A stretch of 64,000 bases of DNA from JAPPLB01 sp965206655 (GCA_965206655.1 CBDBKC010000017.1:62001-126000); one strand, 5' to 3'. Numbered from the stretch's first letter, positions 44,425 through 52,268 are shown. Program-made: numbers and translations. The notes: generated by a model not told the origin, from the sequence alone.

Positions 44425-44754
44425 TTACGCCGCCGCGTCCTCAACGCGCGGCACAAACGGCCGGCCACTCGTGTCCACCGCCCACAAATACGCCACCAGC
44501 TTGCGCGCCACTACCAACGTCGCGCGATTGCGCGGGCCTCGCTCGAGTTCCCGCTCGTAGATGGCGCGCAACTGTGGATTCCAACGCGGCGCCAGTTTCG
44601 CCGCCTCGATCAGCACCCGCTGCAAATGTTTGTTGCGCTGCTTCGACAGCGGTCCGCGCTGCGTCTTTCCGGCCGACTCGCGCTGCGCCGCGCACAGCCC
44701 GCTATAACTCACCACCCGGCCCAGCGCCCCGAAGCGCTCCGGTTCGACATCCAT
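44425..44754 (-). pseudogene. Truncated IS110 transposase C-terminus, unit 5
   Basis: Identical to the unit 1 fragment; the ATG comes from the end sequence of the full-length element. Confidence 0.8.
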
Positions 44755-45123
44755 GATAGGTATCTGTCAAGGATGGATGCAGGCATCCTAAGCCTCCCGT
44801 GAGCAGGGTGGTTGTGTCGAACGGTGACCAAGCGTGGCAGCGAGCGTTTGTGCGAATCCAGTCCCAGGGTCAACGAGTCACGTGACCAGACATCCATGTG
44901 CGCGCATCGGGTCGCCCGGCATCGCCGGGGGACCGTCGCGGAAGATTCAGTTTGTGTCAAAGCCCGCCGGTCTCGAAACAGACACAATGAACGCATCAGA
45001 AGTTTCGCAACGAAACTCCCTCGCGTAGTCCCTCTCGGCGAGAACCGGCGGGCAACTCGTGACACCGCGCTAGGTCGGTGAAAATCTTCGTTTCTCCTTT
45101 CAACAGAAAAAGCGGATTTGCTC
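44748..45123 (-). ncRNA. Candidate bridge RNA/seekRNA region of the IS110-family element
   Basis: The 376 bases downstream of the transposase stop have no gene but strong pairing. GCCCGCCGGTCTCG (44962-44975) pairs with CGAGAACCGGCGGGC (45039-45053) with one bulged base. Inside this lies a perfect hairpin AGTTTCG-CAA-CGAAACT (45001-45017). Another hairpin CCCGGC-ATC-GCCGGG is at 44915-44929, and an alternative stem TTGTGTC/GACACAA (44952-44958 with 44981-44987) competes with the long one. IS110-family recombinases are known to use a structured RNA made from a noncoding flank to choose target and donor. Identical copies lie in the other five units (41253-41628, 41952-42327, 42651-43026, 43350-43725, 44049-44424). 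The RNA's ends and guide loops are not determined. Confidence 0.5.
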
Positions 45124-46155
45124 TTACGCCGCCGCGTCCTCAACGCGCGGCACAAACGGCCGGCCACTCGTGTCCACCGCCCACAAATACGCCACCAGCT
45201 TGCGCGCCACTACCAACGTCGCGCGATTGCGCGGGCCTCGCTCGAGTTCCCGCTCGTAGATGGCGCGCAACTGTGGATTCCAACGCGGCGCCAGTTTCGC
45301 CGCCTCGATCAGCACCCGCTGCAAATGTTTGTTGCGCTGCTTCGACAGCGGTCCGCGCTGCGTCTTTCCGGCCGACTCGCGCTGCGCCGCGCACAGCCCG
45401 CTATAACTCACCACCCGGCCCAGCGCCCCGAAGCGCTCCGGTTCGACAATCTCCAGCACCCAGGTCAGCGCCGTCACTTCGCCCACGCCGCGAATCGACA
45501 GCAACAGTTCCACGCGTTCCCGCAACAGCGGATGGCTCTCCAGCGCGCGCAGCAACTGGCGCTGCAAAGAGTCGAACATCTCCAGGCTGCCGCGCGTGAT
45601 CGTCAGCAGCTCGATCACCGACTCGGGCGTGTCGCTGAGACTGTCCAGATGCGAATAGAAATATTTGCGGCCGTGCAGCCGCTTGGCATCGTAAGGTTCA
45701 CCGACTTCCATCAGCAGTCCGCTGATCTTGTTCTTCATGCGCACGGCTTCGGAAACCAGCAGGTTGCGATAGCGCAGCACGCGCCGCAGCTCACGCATTT
45801 CCGGCGGCGCCAGGTAACACTGCGGCAGTAGGTTGCAACGCAGCAGATCAGAGATCTTCGCGGCGTCGATACTGTCGTTCTTCTTCTTGCCGCAAGCAAT
45901 CGCTTTCAGCATCGCCGGATGCGCCACCTGCAACTCGACAGCGTGCGGCTTGAGATGATCGTAGATCCAACCCGTAAAGATCGTTGCTTCCAGCGCGCCC
46001 ACCCAAGGACGCTGGATCGCCCTGGCCCATGCCGTCAGCGCCGGCCGTGTCGCGTCGATCTTGCCGCGGGCGATGATCGTCCCATCTTTCGTCTTGGTGC
46101 AATAGCTGATCGTTTTCTTATGAATATCGAGTCCGATGTAGTACAGTTCTTCCAT
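45124..46155 (-). CDS. IS110-family transposase (RNA-guided DEDD recombinase type)
   Basis: A 343-aa protein starting at ATG 46155 after a strong AGGAGG. The N-terminal RuvC-like domain has the DEDD residues Asp10 (IGLDIHKKTISYC), Glu56 (GALEATIFTGW), Asp94 and Asp97 (GKKKNDSIDAAKISDLLR). A coiled-coil middle part follows. The C-terminal Transposase_20 domain has LLLSIRGVGEVTALTWVLEI (helix-hairpin-helix) and SYSGLCAAQRESAGKTQRGP with the presumed catalytic Ser. All key residues are intact, so it should be active. The frame is open to 46236, but the extra 27 codons lie in the hairpin leader. It is the only complete transposase for the six-unit array. Confidence 0.95.
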   Translation of the reverse strand: MEELYYIGLDIHKKTISYCTKTKDGTIIARGKIDATRPALTAWARAIQRPWVGALEATIFTGWIYDHLKPHAVELQVAHPAMLKAIACGKKKNDSIDAAKISDLLRCNLLPQCYLAPPEMRELRRVLRYRNLLVSEAVRMKNKISGLLMEVGEPYDAKRLHGRKYFYSHLDSLSDTPESVIELLTITRGSLEMFDSLQRQLLRALESHPLLRERVELLLSIRGVGEVTALTWVLEIVEPERFGALGRVVSYSGLCAAQRESAGKTQRGPLSKQRNKHLQRVLIEAAKLAPRWNPQLRAIYERELERGPRNRATLVVARKLVAYLWAVDTSGRPFVPRVEDAAA

Positions 46156-46226
46156 GGAATCCTCCTGAATGTGGCGTTGAGCCGACCTCTCGGTCGTTCT
46201 CACTATTCTGCCCCCAGGAGGATTCC
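46156..46226 (-). promoter_or_regulatory. Inverted repeat that can hide the transposase ribosome binding site
   Basis: GGAATCCTCCTG (46156-46167) and its exact complement (46215-46226) bracket 47 bases that can themselves form a smaller hairpin (CCGA-CCTC-TCGG). On the minus-strand mRNA the inner copy contains the AGGAGG of the transposase gene, so the fold would block ribosomes. It may alternatively be the subterminal inverted repeat of the element. Confidence 0.55.
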
Positions 46227-46714
46227 TCTTCCTCATTACCTATGCATTGAAACAGGCACCCTAACCGCCAGCCAACGCCCGTGCCGACTCGACCCTAACT
46301 CACGTGCTATGAACACATTGCGACAGAATGGTTGGAACATCGGCGCTCGGTTGGGCTCAGCGGGTCTTACGTCAAGAGTCAACAGTTTCAATGACTTACG
46401 CACACCAACCACTACCTCGCGAGCCCAACCAGGGTGTCCCCCTATCGGGCATGTTTCCAGCCCCCCAATTCGCCCATCGGCCAGGCCGTTCAAAGGCCTT
46501 CCCCGAACCGGCTTGAGCCACCAGGCCAGGCCCCCATCATCCCAGTCACAACCCGAAAAAATTCTATCTCCCGCGCTCACAACAGCAACCACCCCAACCA
46601 CCCTGCCAACCGCACCCCGCCGGTGTATAACGGAACTGAGGGCCCACAGCCAAAACCAAGTGTCACGTACACCCCAAAACCGCAAATCGAGCCGCCGCCC
46701 AAACCGAACCCCGA

Positions 46715-46835
46715 CCGTGAGGGCCTGTGAAAAAACGGGGACTGTACCAAGCGCCGCCCGCGTAACTGCTTTGTTCGCAGCGCTCACAAGCGGCGCGCCG
46801 TGGACTGTACCAAGTTTTTTCACAGCCCCTCACGG
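46715..46835. repeat. MITE-like element with 22-bp near-perfect terminal inverted repeats
   Basis: The arms at 46715-46736 and 46814-46835 match at 21 of 22 positions; their core is CTGTGAAAAAAC. Inside each arm is the same direct sequence GGACTGTACCAAG (46739-46751 and 46802-46814). Inner arms GCGCCGC and GCGGCGC pair as well. It is the best preserved member of the family that also includes 27867-27977, the fragment at 11104-11139 and a possible end at 25409-25426. Confidence 0.85.
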
Positions 46836-46946
46836 AGCGGTCCCAACCAGCGCCCACCGGGCCGGGAACGCCAGTGACCGGTTTGGCCGCCGCAACATCC
46901 CCGAAAGCAAACCAACCACCACGCCCGCCGGCTCTCCTCACGGCAA

Positions 46947-47150
46947 CGGCACAAGAACAGCGTCCGACTGTGCCACTTTGTGCCACCAGCAAACACCGGG
47001 ACCCAGCAGTTTTTACGAAACGAACTCCCAGCGCCGCCGCCCGCACCAAAAAACGGCACAAAAACAGCCCCCAACTGTTCCATTCTGTGCCAAAAGCGAA
47101 CAAAACACGAACACCAAGAACCGCTTTTACCAAACGAACTCCGGCCGCAA
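46947..47150 (+). repeat. Two diverged direct repeats of about 95 bp
   Basis: Copy 1 (from 46947) and copy 2 (from 47054) share CGGCACAANAACAGC, ACTGTNCCA, CTGTGCCA/TTTGTGCCA and the end TTTTACNAAACGAACTCC. They are spaced 107 bases apart and carry indels, so the duplication is old. No function is apparent. Confidence 0.65.
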
Positions 47151-47543
47151 CTCGCCCCACAAATCCCGACACCGCCAAATGTCCCAAATCCAACAGCTCA
47201 GCCTGCTCTACCAGTCACAAGGCCGGCAAATTTCTTTCGCCCCATCCCCACAACAACTTACCGCCCCATCGCCCCCGCCATCCACCGAAAAAACTAGCCA
47301 CCCATGTTACTCTCCAACCAAAGGCCGGTAAGGAGAGTTCACCGCACCAACCCGACCGTCTCTGGCCCGGCGTGGATTGCGGTATCGATGTTTGGAAAGC
47401 GCACTAGATGCCGTGGCTTCTGACGGCGAAGACGAAGTCGGTTGCGGCGGGTTTGCCGCCGGCGCGCCGGACCCAGCAGTCATAGCGGTGGAGGCGCTGG
47501 AGATGATCGACGGGTGGCATATGTTCCGTCAGGCTAGGTTCGG

Positions 47544-48317
47544 CTACCAGCCGAGCCGCTGACGCAACTCGCCGGAAAGTACGTCGGTCAGATGTTCGAG
47601 CAGCGCCTCGCCCATCTCTCGCGTTGCCCGGCGCGGGTCGCCCACGATGCCGTTCTCGGTTACCGACTGGATGCCTTCGACAAAGATCTTGTCGAGCAGA
47701 GGCTTGTTGTCGCCGATGAAACCCGGTACGGCCCGATCCATGTGAACCAAATCGGGCCGAATGACCAGCATGCAGGCCGTCTCGATCACGTCCGCGTGAA
47801 AGCCGGCCTCTTCGAGGGGGACGCCGAACTTCTCGCCGAGGAAATCCTGCTGAATCCGTGAGTAGTGGAGGATGTTGACGTGGGGAATGATGCGTACGTC
47901 GTAGCCCTTGCGGGTCATCGAGTCCTGTAGATAGGGCCCGATGCCGTCAATGAACGTGAAGTTCCCGCCGTGGGACGACATCAGAATGAGGTTCTTGAAC
48001 CCGTGCGTCGCAAGTGACGTGCAGGCCTCCTCGACGACCGTCCGAAACGTCTCCGGGGCGGTGGTAAACGAGCCGGCGAATTTCATGTGATGCACCGAAA
48101 GCCCCGGGCGTACGACCGGCGCGACGAGCGTTTTGCCGAGCTTGCGGGCAATCATCTGGGCGACATGGCCGCCGATGAGGGTATCGGTCAGCAGCGGCAA
48201 GTGGGGCCCGTGCTGCTCGACGGAGGCTGTTTGGATGATGACTGTCTCGGTGCCTTGCTCGCGGGCGGATTTCACCTCCGGCCAAGTCATTTCCTCCATT
48301 AACACGCGATCTGACAT
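47544..48317 (-). CDS. Creatininase family protein
   Basis: A 257-aa metalloenzyme of the creatininase/creatinine amidohydrolase family. The metal-site motifs are visible: ASVEQHGPHLPLLTDTLIG (Glu and His), ILMSSHGGNFTFID (His) and EEAGFHADVIETACMLVIRP (His and Glu). Family members hydrolyse cyclic amides (creatinine, mycofactocin precursor, formamides); the substrate here is not evident. ATG 48317 (MSDRVLMEEMTWPEV) is chosen over an extension to 48395, which overlaps the upstream gene. It lies 13 bases after the Gfo/Idh/MocA gene and is surely in the same transcript. Confidence 0.9.
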   Translation of the reverse strand: MSDRVLMEEMTWPEVKSAREQGTETVIIQTASVEQHGPHLPLLTDTLIGGHVAQMIARKLGKTLVAPVVRPGLSVHHMKFAGSFTTAPETFRTVVEEACTSLATHGFKNLILMSSHGGNFTFIDGIGPYLQDSMTRKGYDVRIIPHVNILHYSRIQQDFLGEKFGVPLEEAGFHADVIETACMLVIRPDLVHMDRAVPGFIGDNKPLLDKIFVEGIQSVTENGIVGDPRRATREMGEALLEHLTDVLSGELRQRLGW

Positions 48318-48330
48318 AACTTGTTTACCG

Positions 48331-49638
48331 CTAGCCTTTCTGTAGGTCCTTGACGAAGTCCCACTCGACGACCTTGTCGCGCCGCGCGGAATCATTTACG
48401 AGGTGAGCGCAAGCCGCCGCGCGGTGCCCGTCCATCACACCCTCGGCGGTCGGTTTCCGCAACCGCACCGATTCGAAGAACCGCGTCAGGTGCTTGATGG
48501 TGGGGCTGGCTCCGATCTCTTTGAACTCTTCGATCTTGCGCTCGGTGCCGCGGGCTTTGCGGCGAGCCTCCGCTTCGCGCTCAACCTCGGGCGACTCGTT
48601 GTATGCCTCTTCAAGGTCGACCGGCCAGGCCTGCGTGATCCAGCCGTTGCTCTCGAAATTACGCTCGGGAATGAAGGTCAGCTTGGACCAGCCCAACAGA
48701 AGTGTTCCCTCGGTGCCGAGAAACTCGAATGAGCCGGCCGGGTCGTACTGGTTGTTGAAGGTCGAGCTGAGGTTGGCCGTGAATCCTTCGGGGTACTCGA
48801 GGATGGCGTTCAGCGTATCCGGGACATTGCGGCTCTCGCGCCAGCGGTACAGCGAGCCGCGTCCGACGACCTTCGAGGGCATGACGGCATCCATGACGTA
48901 GTGGATGGTCGTCGTGAGGTGAACGAACAGGTCCGTCGCGATTCCGCCGGAGTACTCCTGGTAGCAGCGCCAGCGGAAGAAGCGCTCGATGTCGAATGGA
49001 TGCTTCGGTGCCGAACCGCGGAACATTTCCCAGTTCACGGTTTCCGGCGAGGCGTCGGCTGGTATGGGATAGATCCAGGCGCCGCTCGCGGTATTGCGGT
49101 TGTAGCTGGCGCGGATCATTGTTACCCGGCCGAGCTTGCCGGCTTGGATCCATTCACGGGCCTTCTGTTGGACGTTAGCGCTGATGCCTTGCGAGCCGAC
49201 CTGCACGAGTCTGCGTGTTTTCTTGACGGCGGCGGCGATTTGGGGGCCTTCGACGATCGTGCGGGTCAGCGGCTTTTCGCAGTAGACATCTTTGCCGGCT
49301 TCGAGGGCCGCGATGACGTGCTGTTTGTGCCAGTGGTCAGGCGAACCAACGGTGACCACATCGATGGAGGGGTCGGCTAAGAGTTCGCTGTGATTCGAGT
49401 AGATCTTCGCGCGTCCGTCGGTGCGCTCTTGGGCCCGTTGCAAGCGGCCGCGATAGGCGTCACAGATCCCGACGATCTCGGCCCCTTCGACTTCCTTGAT
49501 GCCTTCGAGCAGTTCCTGGGAGCGGGAGCCCACGGCGATCATTCCGACATTGACGCGGTCGCTTGGTTGGGCTTGGCCCGAGGCTACACTCAGTACGCCG
49601 GCCGTGCCGAGAAAAGTTCGTCTTGTTACGTCGCGCAT
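48331..49638 (-). CDS. Gfo/Idh/MocA family NAD(P)-dependent oxidoreductase, Tat-exported
   Basis: A 435-aa protein with a Tat signal (RDVTRRTFLGTAGVLSVASG). The Rossmann domain begins VNVGMIAVGSRSQELLEGI, slightly altered from the usual GxGxxG, and continues DVVTVGSPDHWHKQHVIAAL and the family signature GKDVYCEKPLTRTI. The C-terminal domain has RWRCYQEYSGGIATDLFVHL, where Asp and His serve catalysis in related enzymes. Exported Gfo/Idh/MocA proteins are numerous in Acidobacteriota and act on sugars or inositols; the substrate is unknown. It forms an operon with the creatininase-like gene. Confidence 0.92.
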   Translation of the reverse strand: MRDVTRRTFLGTAGVLSVASGQAQPSDRVNVGMIAVGSRSQELLEGIKEVEGAEIVGICDAYRGRLQRAQERTDGRAKIYSNHSELLADPSIDVVTVGSPDHWHKQHVIAALEAGKDVYCEKPLTRTIVEGPQIAAAVKKTRRLVQVGSQGISANVQQKAREWIQAGKLGRVTMIRASYNRNTASGAWIYPIPADASPETVNWEMFRGSAPKHPFDIERFFRWRCYQEYSGGIATDLFVHLTTTIHYVMDAVMPSKVVGRGSLYRWRESRNVPDTLNAILEYPEGFTANLSSTFNNQYDPAGSFEFLGTEGTLLLGWSKLTFIPERNFESNGWITQAWPVDLEEAYNESPEVEREAEARRKARGTERKIEEFKEIGASPTIKHLTRFFESVRLRKPTAEGVMDGHRAAACAHLVNDSARRDKVVEWDFVKDLQKG

Positions 49639-49678
49639 TGCTTTCCCCTTCCGAATCGCTCGACTCGGCGCGGCGCCC

Positions 49679-50458
49679 TCAAATCTTTCCCGCTTCCCGG
49701 AGTTCCCGCGCTAATTCCTGCTGATAGGCGGCCGAGCTTTCGGCGTCGTGGCGTGCTCGTTCCGAATAGCAGACGAGACCGAGCGCGCGGCGCGGCCGAT
49801 CGGCGCGGTTCGGGTCGGCGCGATGAATCGTCAAGCTGTGATGAATATGCATGTCGCCGGGACGGGACAGCATGGGCATTTCCGCGCTCCGGTCGTCGGG
49901 ACCGTAATCGGTGATACCTTGCGAAAACCCCAGTACGCCTGATTTGGCATGTGGCCGGAGCCCTTTGCGGTGAGATCCGCGTACGTAGCGAATGCAACCG
50001 TTCTCTTCATCGATATCGTCGAGCGCGACCCACATCGTCAGAGCTTCGTTGGGCTCGATCATGAAGTAGTAGCCATCTTGATGCGGTGGTGTCGCGGCGC
50101 CGATCCGTGGCGGCTTTGCGAAATACTCAACGTTTCTGGGAACCACCTCGGTCCCCAGCAGTCGCTGCGCGAGACCCAGGAAGCGATCACTGAGAAAGAA
50201 GCGGTGGAACCACTTGTCGTGATCAACTACGCGGTGCAACTGCTTCAGCGTGTCGGGACGGCCTTTGACCTCGTAAAAAGCGTCTTGGGCAGGAAGGCCG
50301 GGCACGACTTCCCGGATATATCTGGCGAGTCGGCACTCGACCTCCGCCAGTTCGTCGGCGTTCAAGAAACCCGGAATACTAGCGAACCCCGTTTCAGTGA
50401 ATTTGTCTACGAGTATGGACAAGACCCCGCTCGACGGCGCTGTGCTTGATAGGTTCAC
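49679..50458 (-). CDS. Phytanoyl-CoA dioxygenase (PhyH) family protein
   Basis: A 259-aa Fe(II)/2-oxoglutarate oxygenase. The iron ligands are His and Asp of TPPHQDGYYFMIEPNE and the distal His of HIHHSLTIHRADPNRADRPR, followed by the 2OG-binding Arg in PRRALGLVCYSE. The N-terminal helix pair (LVDKFTETGFASIPGFLNAD) is typical of the family. Substrates of bacterial PhyH proteins range widely and cannot be named. It is read in the same direction as the Gfo/Idh/MocA gene, 40 bases upstream of it, so the three genes 50458-47544 may be one operon. Confidence 0.9.
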   Translation of the reverse strand: MNLSSTAPSSGVLSILVDKFTETGFASIPGFLNADELAEVECRLARYIREVVPGLPAQDAFYEVKGRPDTLKQLHRVVDHDKWFHRFFLSDRFLGLAQRLLGTEVVPRNVEYFAKPPRIGAATPPHQDGYYFMIEPNEALTMWVALDDIDEENGCIRYVRGSHRKGLRPHAKSGVLGFSQGITDYGPDDRSAEMPMLSRPGDMHIHHSLTIHRADPNRADRPRRALGLVCYSERARHDAESSAAYQQELARELREAGKI

Positions 50459-50576
50459 GGACGCTTGTGAGAGGTATTGTACCGGTTGGCGGGGCGCAGC
50501 AGGCGAAAGAGGGCGCAGTTGCCTGCGCCCTCTTCGTATCGAACCGGCTTCGTTCGGAAGCCTGCTGTGAATCGAG

Positions 50577-51767
50577 CTATGCCGCTACCGAACCGTGCGG
50601 GTCGATGACATACTTCTTCGCCGCGCCCTGGTCGAAGTCGGAGTAGCCCTGTGGCGCTTCGTCGAGCGAGATCATCGTGGCGTTGCAAGCCTTGGCGGGA
50701 GTTGCCTTGCCGTAGAGGATGGCCTGCATGAGCTGCCGGTGATAGGTCATCACGGGGCATTGGCCGGTCATGAAGTGATGTGACTTCGCCCAGCCGAGCC
50801 CGATGCGGATGCCGAGGTTGCCGACCTTGGCATTGTCGTCAACGCCGCCGGGGTCTCCGGTGACATAGAGGCCGGGGATGCCGAGGCCGCCGCCCGCGCG
50901 GACGACTTCCATGAGCGCGTTGAGCACGGTCGCGGGACGCTCGACAGCCGTATCCTTGCCGTGTCCGCGTGCTTCGAAGCCGACGCAATCGACGCCGCAA
51001 TCGACTTCCGGCTCGCCGACGATCTGCTCGATCTGCTCACCCAAGGTGGCATCCTGTCGCAGGTCAACGGTTTCGCACCCGAAGCTCTTTGCTTGCGCGA
51101 GCCGCTCGGGAATCAAGTCGCCGACGATGACACAGGCGGCGCCGAGAAGCTGGCAACCGTGCGCGGAAGCCAATCCGACAGGACCCGCGCCCGCGATGTA
51201 AGCGATCTTTCCCGGTCCGACACCCGCGGTGACGGCGCCGTGATAGCCCGTCGGAAAAATGTCGGAGAGCAAGGTCAGGTCTTTGATCTTCGCCATCGCC
51301 TGATCTTTGTCGGGAAACTTCAGCAGGTTGAAGTCGGCGTAGGGAACCATGACGTACTCGGCCTGACCGCCGACCCAGCCACCCATGTCGACGTAACCGT
51401 AGGCGGCGCCGGGGCGCGCCGGGTTCACGCTGAGGCAGATGCCGGTCTTGCCTTCCTTGCAGTTGCGGCAACGTCCGCAGGCGATGTTGAAGGGGACGGA
51501 GACGATGTCGCCGACGCTGACGAACTCGACGTCGCTTCCGGCCTCGATGACTTCGCCCGTGATTTCGTGTCCCAGGACGAGCCCCTCGGGGGCGGTCGTG
51601 CGTCCGCGAACCATGTGCTGGTCGCTGCCGCAGATGTTTGTGCAAACAACCTTCAGGATGACGCCGTGTTCGCATTTTCGGTCGCCCAGGGCGAGCTTCG
51701 GAAAGTCGATGGATTGCACCTCGACCTTTCCGGTTCCCATGTAAGCAACTCCTCGATTTGAAGCCAT
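50577..51767 (-). CDS. fdhA: Glutathione-independent formaldehyde dehydrogenase (zinc-dependent MDR)
   Basis: A 396-aa medium-chain dehydrogenase/reductase. It starts MASNRGVAYMGTGKVEVQSI; catalytic zinc residues are Cys in CTNICGSDQHMVRGRT and His in LVLGHEITGEVIEAG, and the structural zinc loop is CGRCRNCKEGKTGIC. NAD binding is at IAYIAGAGPVGLASAHG. The long insert VGFEARGHGKD and the C-terminal WAKSHHFMTGQCPVMTYHRQ match the Pseudomonas putida-type enzyme with tightly bound NAD, which oxidises formaldehyde or dismutates aldehydes without glutathione. A formaldehyde source could be the amine-oxidising FAD enzyme elsewhere in the window, but they are far apart. Confidence 0.93.
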   Translation of the reverse strand: MASNRGVAYMGTGKVEVQSIDFPKLALGDRKCEHGVILKVVCTNICGSDQHMVRGRTTAPEGLVLGHEITGEVIEAGSDVEFVSVGDIVSVPFNIACGRCRNCKEGKTGICLSVNPARPGAAYGYVDMGGWVGGQAEYVMVPYADFNLLKFPDKDQAMAKIKDLTLLSDIFPTGYHGAVTAGVGPGKIAYIAGAGPVGLASAHGCQLLGAACVIVGDLIPERLAQAKSFGCETVDLRQDATLGEQIEQIVGEPEVDCGVDCVGFEARGHGKDTAVERPATVLNALMEVVRAGGGLGIPGLYVTGDPGGVDDNAKVGNLGIRIGLGWAKSHHFMTGQCPVMTYHRQLMQAILYGKATPAKACNATMISLDEAPQGYSDFDQGAAKKYVIDPHGSVAA

Positions 51768-51863
51768 AGTTCCTCCTCTAACGTCTCTGACCAGAGACCG
51801 TGTTGAAAGCCGTAATTATCCGAGCCGGGCTCTAGGATACACCGGACGGGCGGGTGGGGACAA

Positions 51864-52180
51864 GTTGGAGTCTTGTCTCATGTCGTAGCCCAATAGAAAT
51901 GTCCCCCTCTTTAGCCCAGTAGAAGTGTCCCCTTACGCGCTAAGCTCTTGAGCCCCTTCGCCTTGTTGAGCCGAGTGGTGTTTTCGCGACGGCGAGGGAG
52001 CAGTCCAGGGCGAGCCCGTAGGGATTGGCTTCGCGGACCCTTGACGGGTCCCTCGGCGTCGCCATCATCAGCCTCCAAGGCGAAGGGGCCGGCCACGATC
52101 CTGGTCCAGAGGGGACATTTCTATTGGGCGCGTAAGGGGACATTTTAACTGGGCTACAACAGTTGGAGTCTTGTCTCATG
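51864..52180. mobile_element. Small element with nested inverted repeats, flanked by 20-bp direct repeats
   Basis: AGTTGGAGTCTTGTCTCATG occurs at 51864-51883 and again at 52161-52180. Between them, 51887-52156 begins TAGCCCAATAGAAATGTCCC and ends with a similar inverted copy. A second pair is nested inside (TAGCCCAGTAGAAGTGTCCC at 51912 and its counterpart at 52109-52130). The core (about 51938-52108) has no complete gene; a short minus-strand frame ends in NKAKGLKSLARKGTLLL and may be a transposase relic. It is most likely a deletion derivative of an IS whose ends read as GGGGACATTT. It fills the gap between fdhA and the next transposase. CAAGATGAGCCTGAAGG is also repeated at 52181-52197 and 52216-52232. 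Confidence 0.65.
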
Positions 52181-52268
52181 CAAGATGAGCCTGAAGGAGG
52201 AGTTAGTTTCTCACACAAGATGAGCCTGAAGGGTGGGGGAGTGAGCATGCTGGGGATTGACCATCCAC

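Larger units (their letters stand above)
41253..45446. repeat. Six perfect 699-bp tandem repeats derived from the 3' part of an IS110-family element
   Basis: Units begin at 41253, 41952, 42651, 43350, 44049 and 44748, each exactly 699 bases long and, as far as can be read, identical. Each unit holds about 376 bases of structured noncoding sequence followed by about 323 bases encoding (on the minus strand) the C-terminus of the IS110 transposase. In units 1-5 the transposase sequence stops at GTTCGAC and the next unit starts with ATCCATGATAGG; in unit 6 it continues into the full gene. Each unit also contains GACATCCATG twice, 143 bases apart. It is not a CRISPR array or a satellite of short repeats. 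An assembly artefact is possible but would need an explanation for the exact junctions. Confidence 0.95.
44746..46236 (-). mobile_element. Full-length IS110-family insertion sequence
   Basis: The element comprises an upstream flank with a long inverted repeat (46156-46226), the transposase gene (46155-45124) and about 376 bases of structured DNA downstream to the end sequence GACATCCATGATAGG at 44746. The downstream end is well defined by the tandem junctions and by the left border at 41251. The upstream end is not defined by any comparison and is placed only approximately near 46236. A long noncoding flank on the 3' side of the gene is the arrangement of IS1111-type members of the IS110 family. 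Confidence 0.8.
46237..47543. other. Noncoding island flank rich in repeats
   Basis: No credible gene was found. Open frames in this C-rich stretch are dominated by Pro, Thr and Arg and have no domains. It contains a REP-like palindrome near 46483-46502, the MITE at 46715-46835, a diverged direct repeat at 46947-47150 and unassigned sequence. At about 47331-47543 a short plus-strand frame ends with GWHMFRQARFGYQPSR, which might be a transposase tail but is too short to assign. Confidence 0.6.

Noticed and set aside
41253..45446. CRISPR array
   Set aside because: The repeat unit is 699 bp with no short repeat/spacer alternation and no cas genes; the units are IS110 sequence.
45919..47331. 470-aa plus-strand frame spanning the IS110 5' end and flank
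   Set aside because: It covers the antisense of the transposase and then a low-complexity Pro/Thr-rich noncoding stretch; no domain or signal.
47377..47562. Possible transposase tail (GWHMFRQARFGYQPSR)
   Set aside because: Too short and without a recognisable family motif to call.
47544..51767. A biosynthetic gene cluster (PhyH, Gfo/Idh/MocA, creatininase, fdhA)
   Set aside because: No core synthase, peptide precursor or export gene is present; this is better seen as ordinary catabolic genes.
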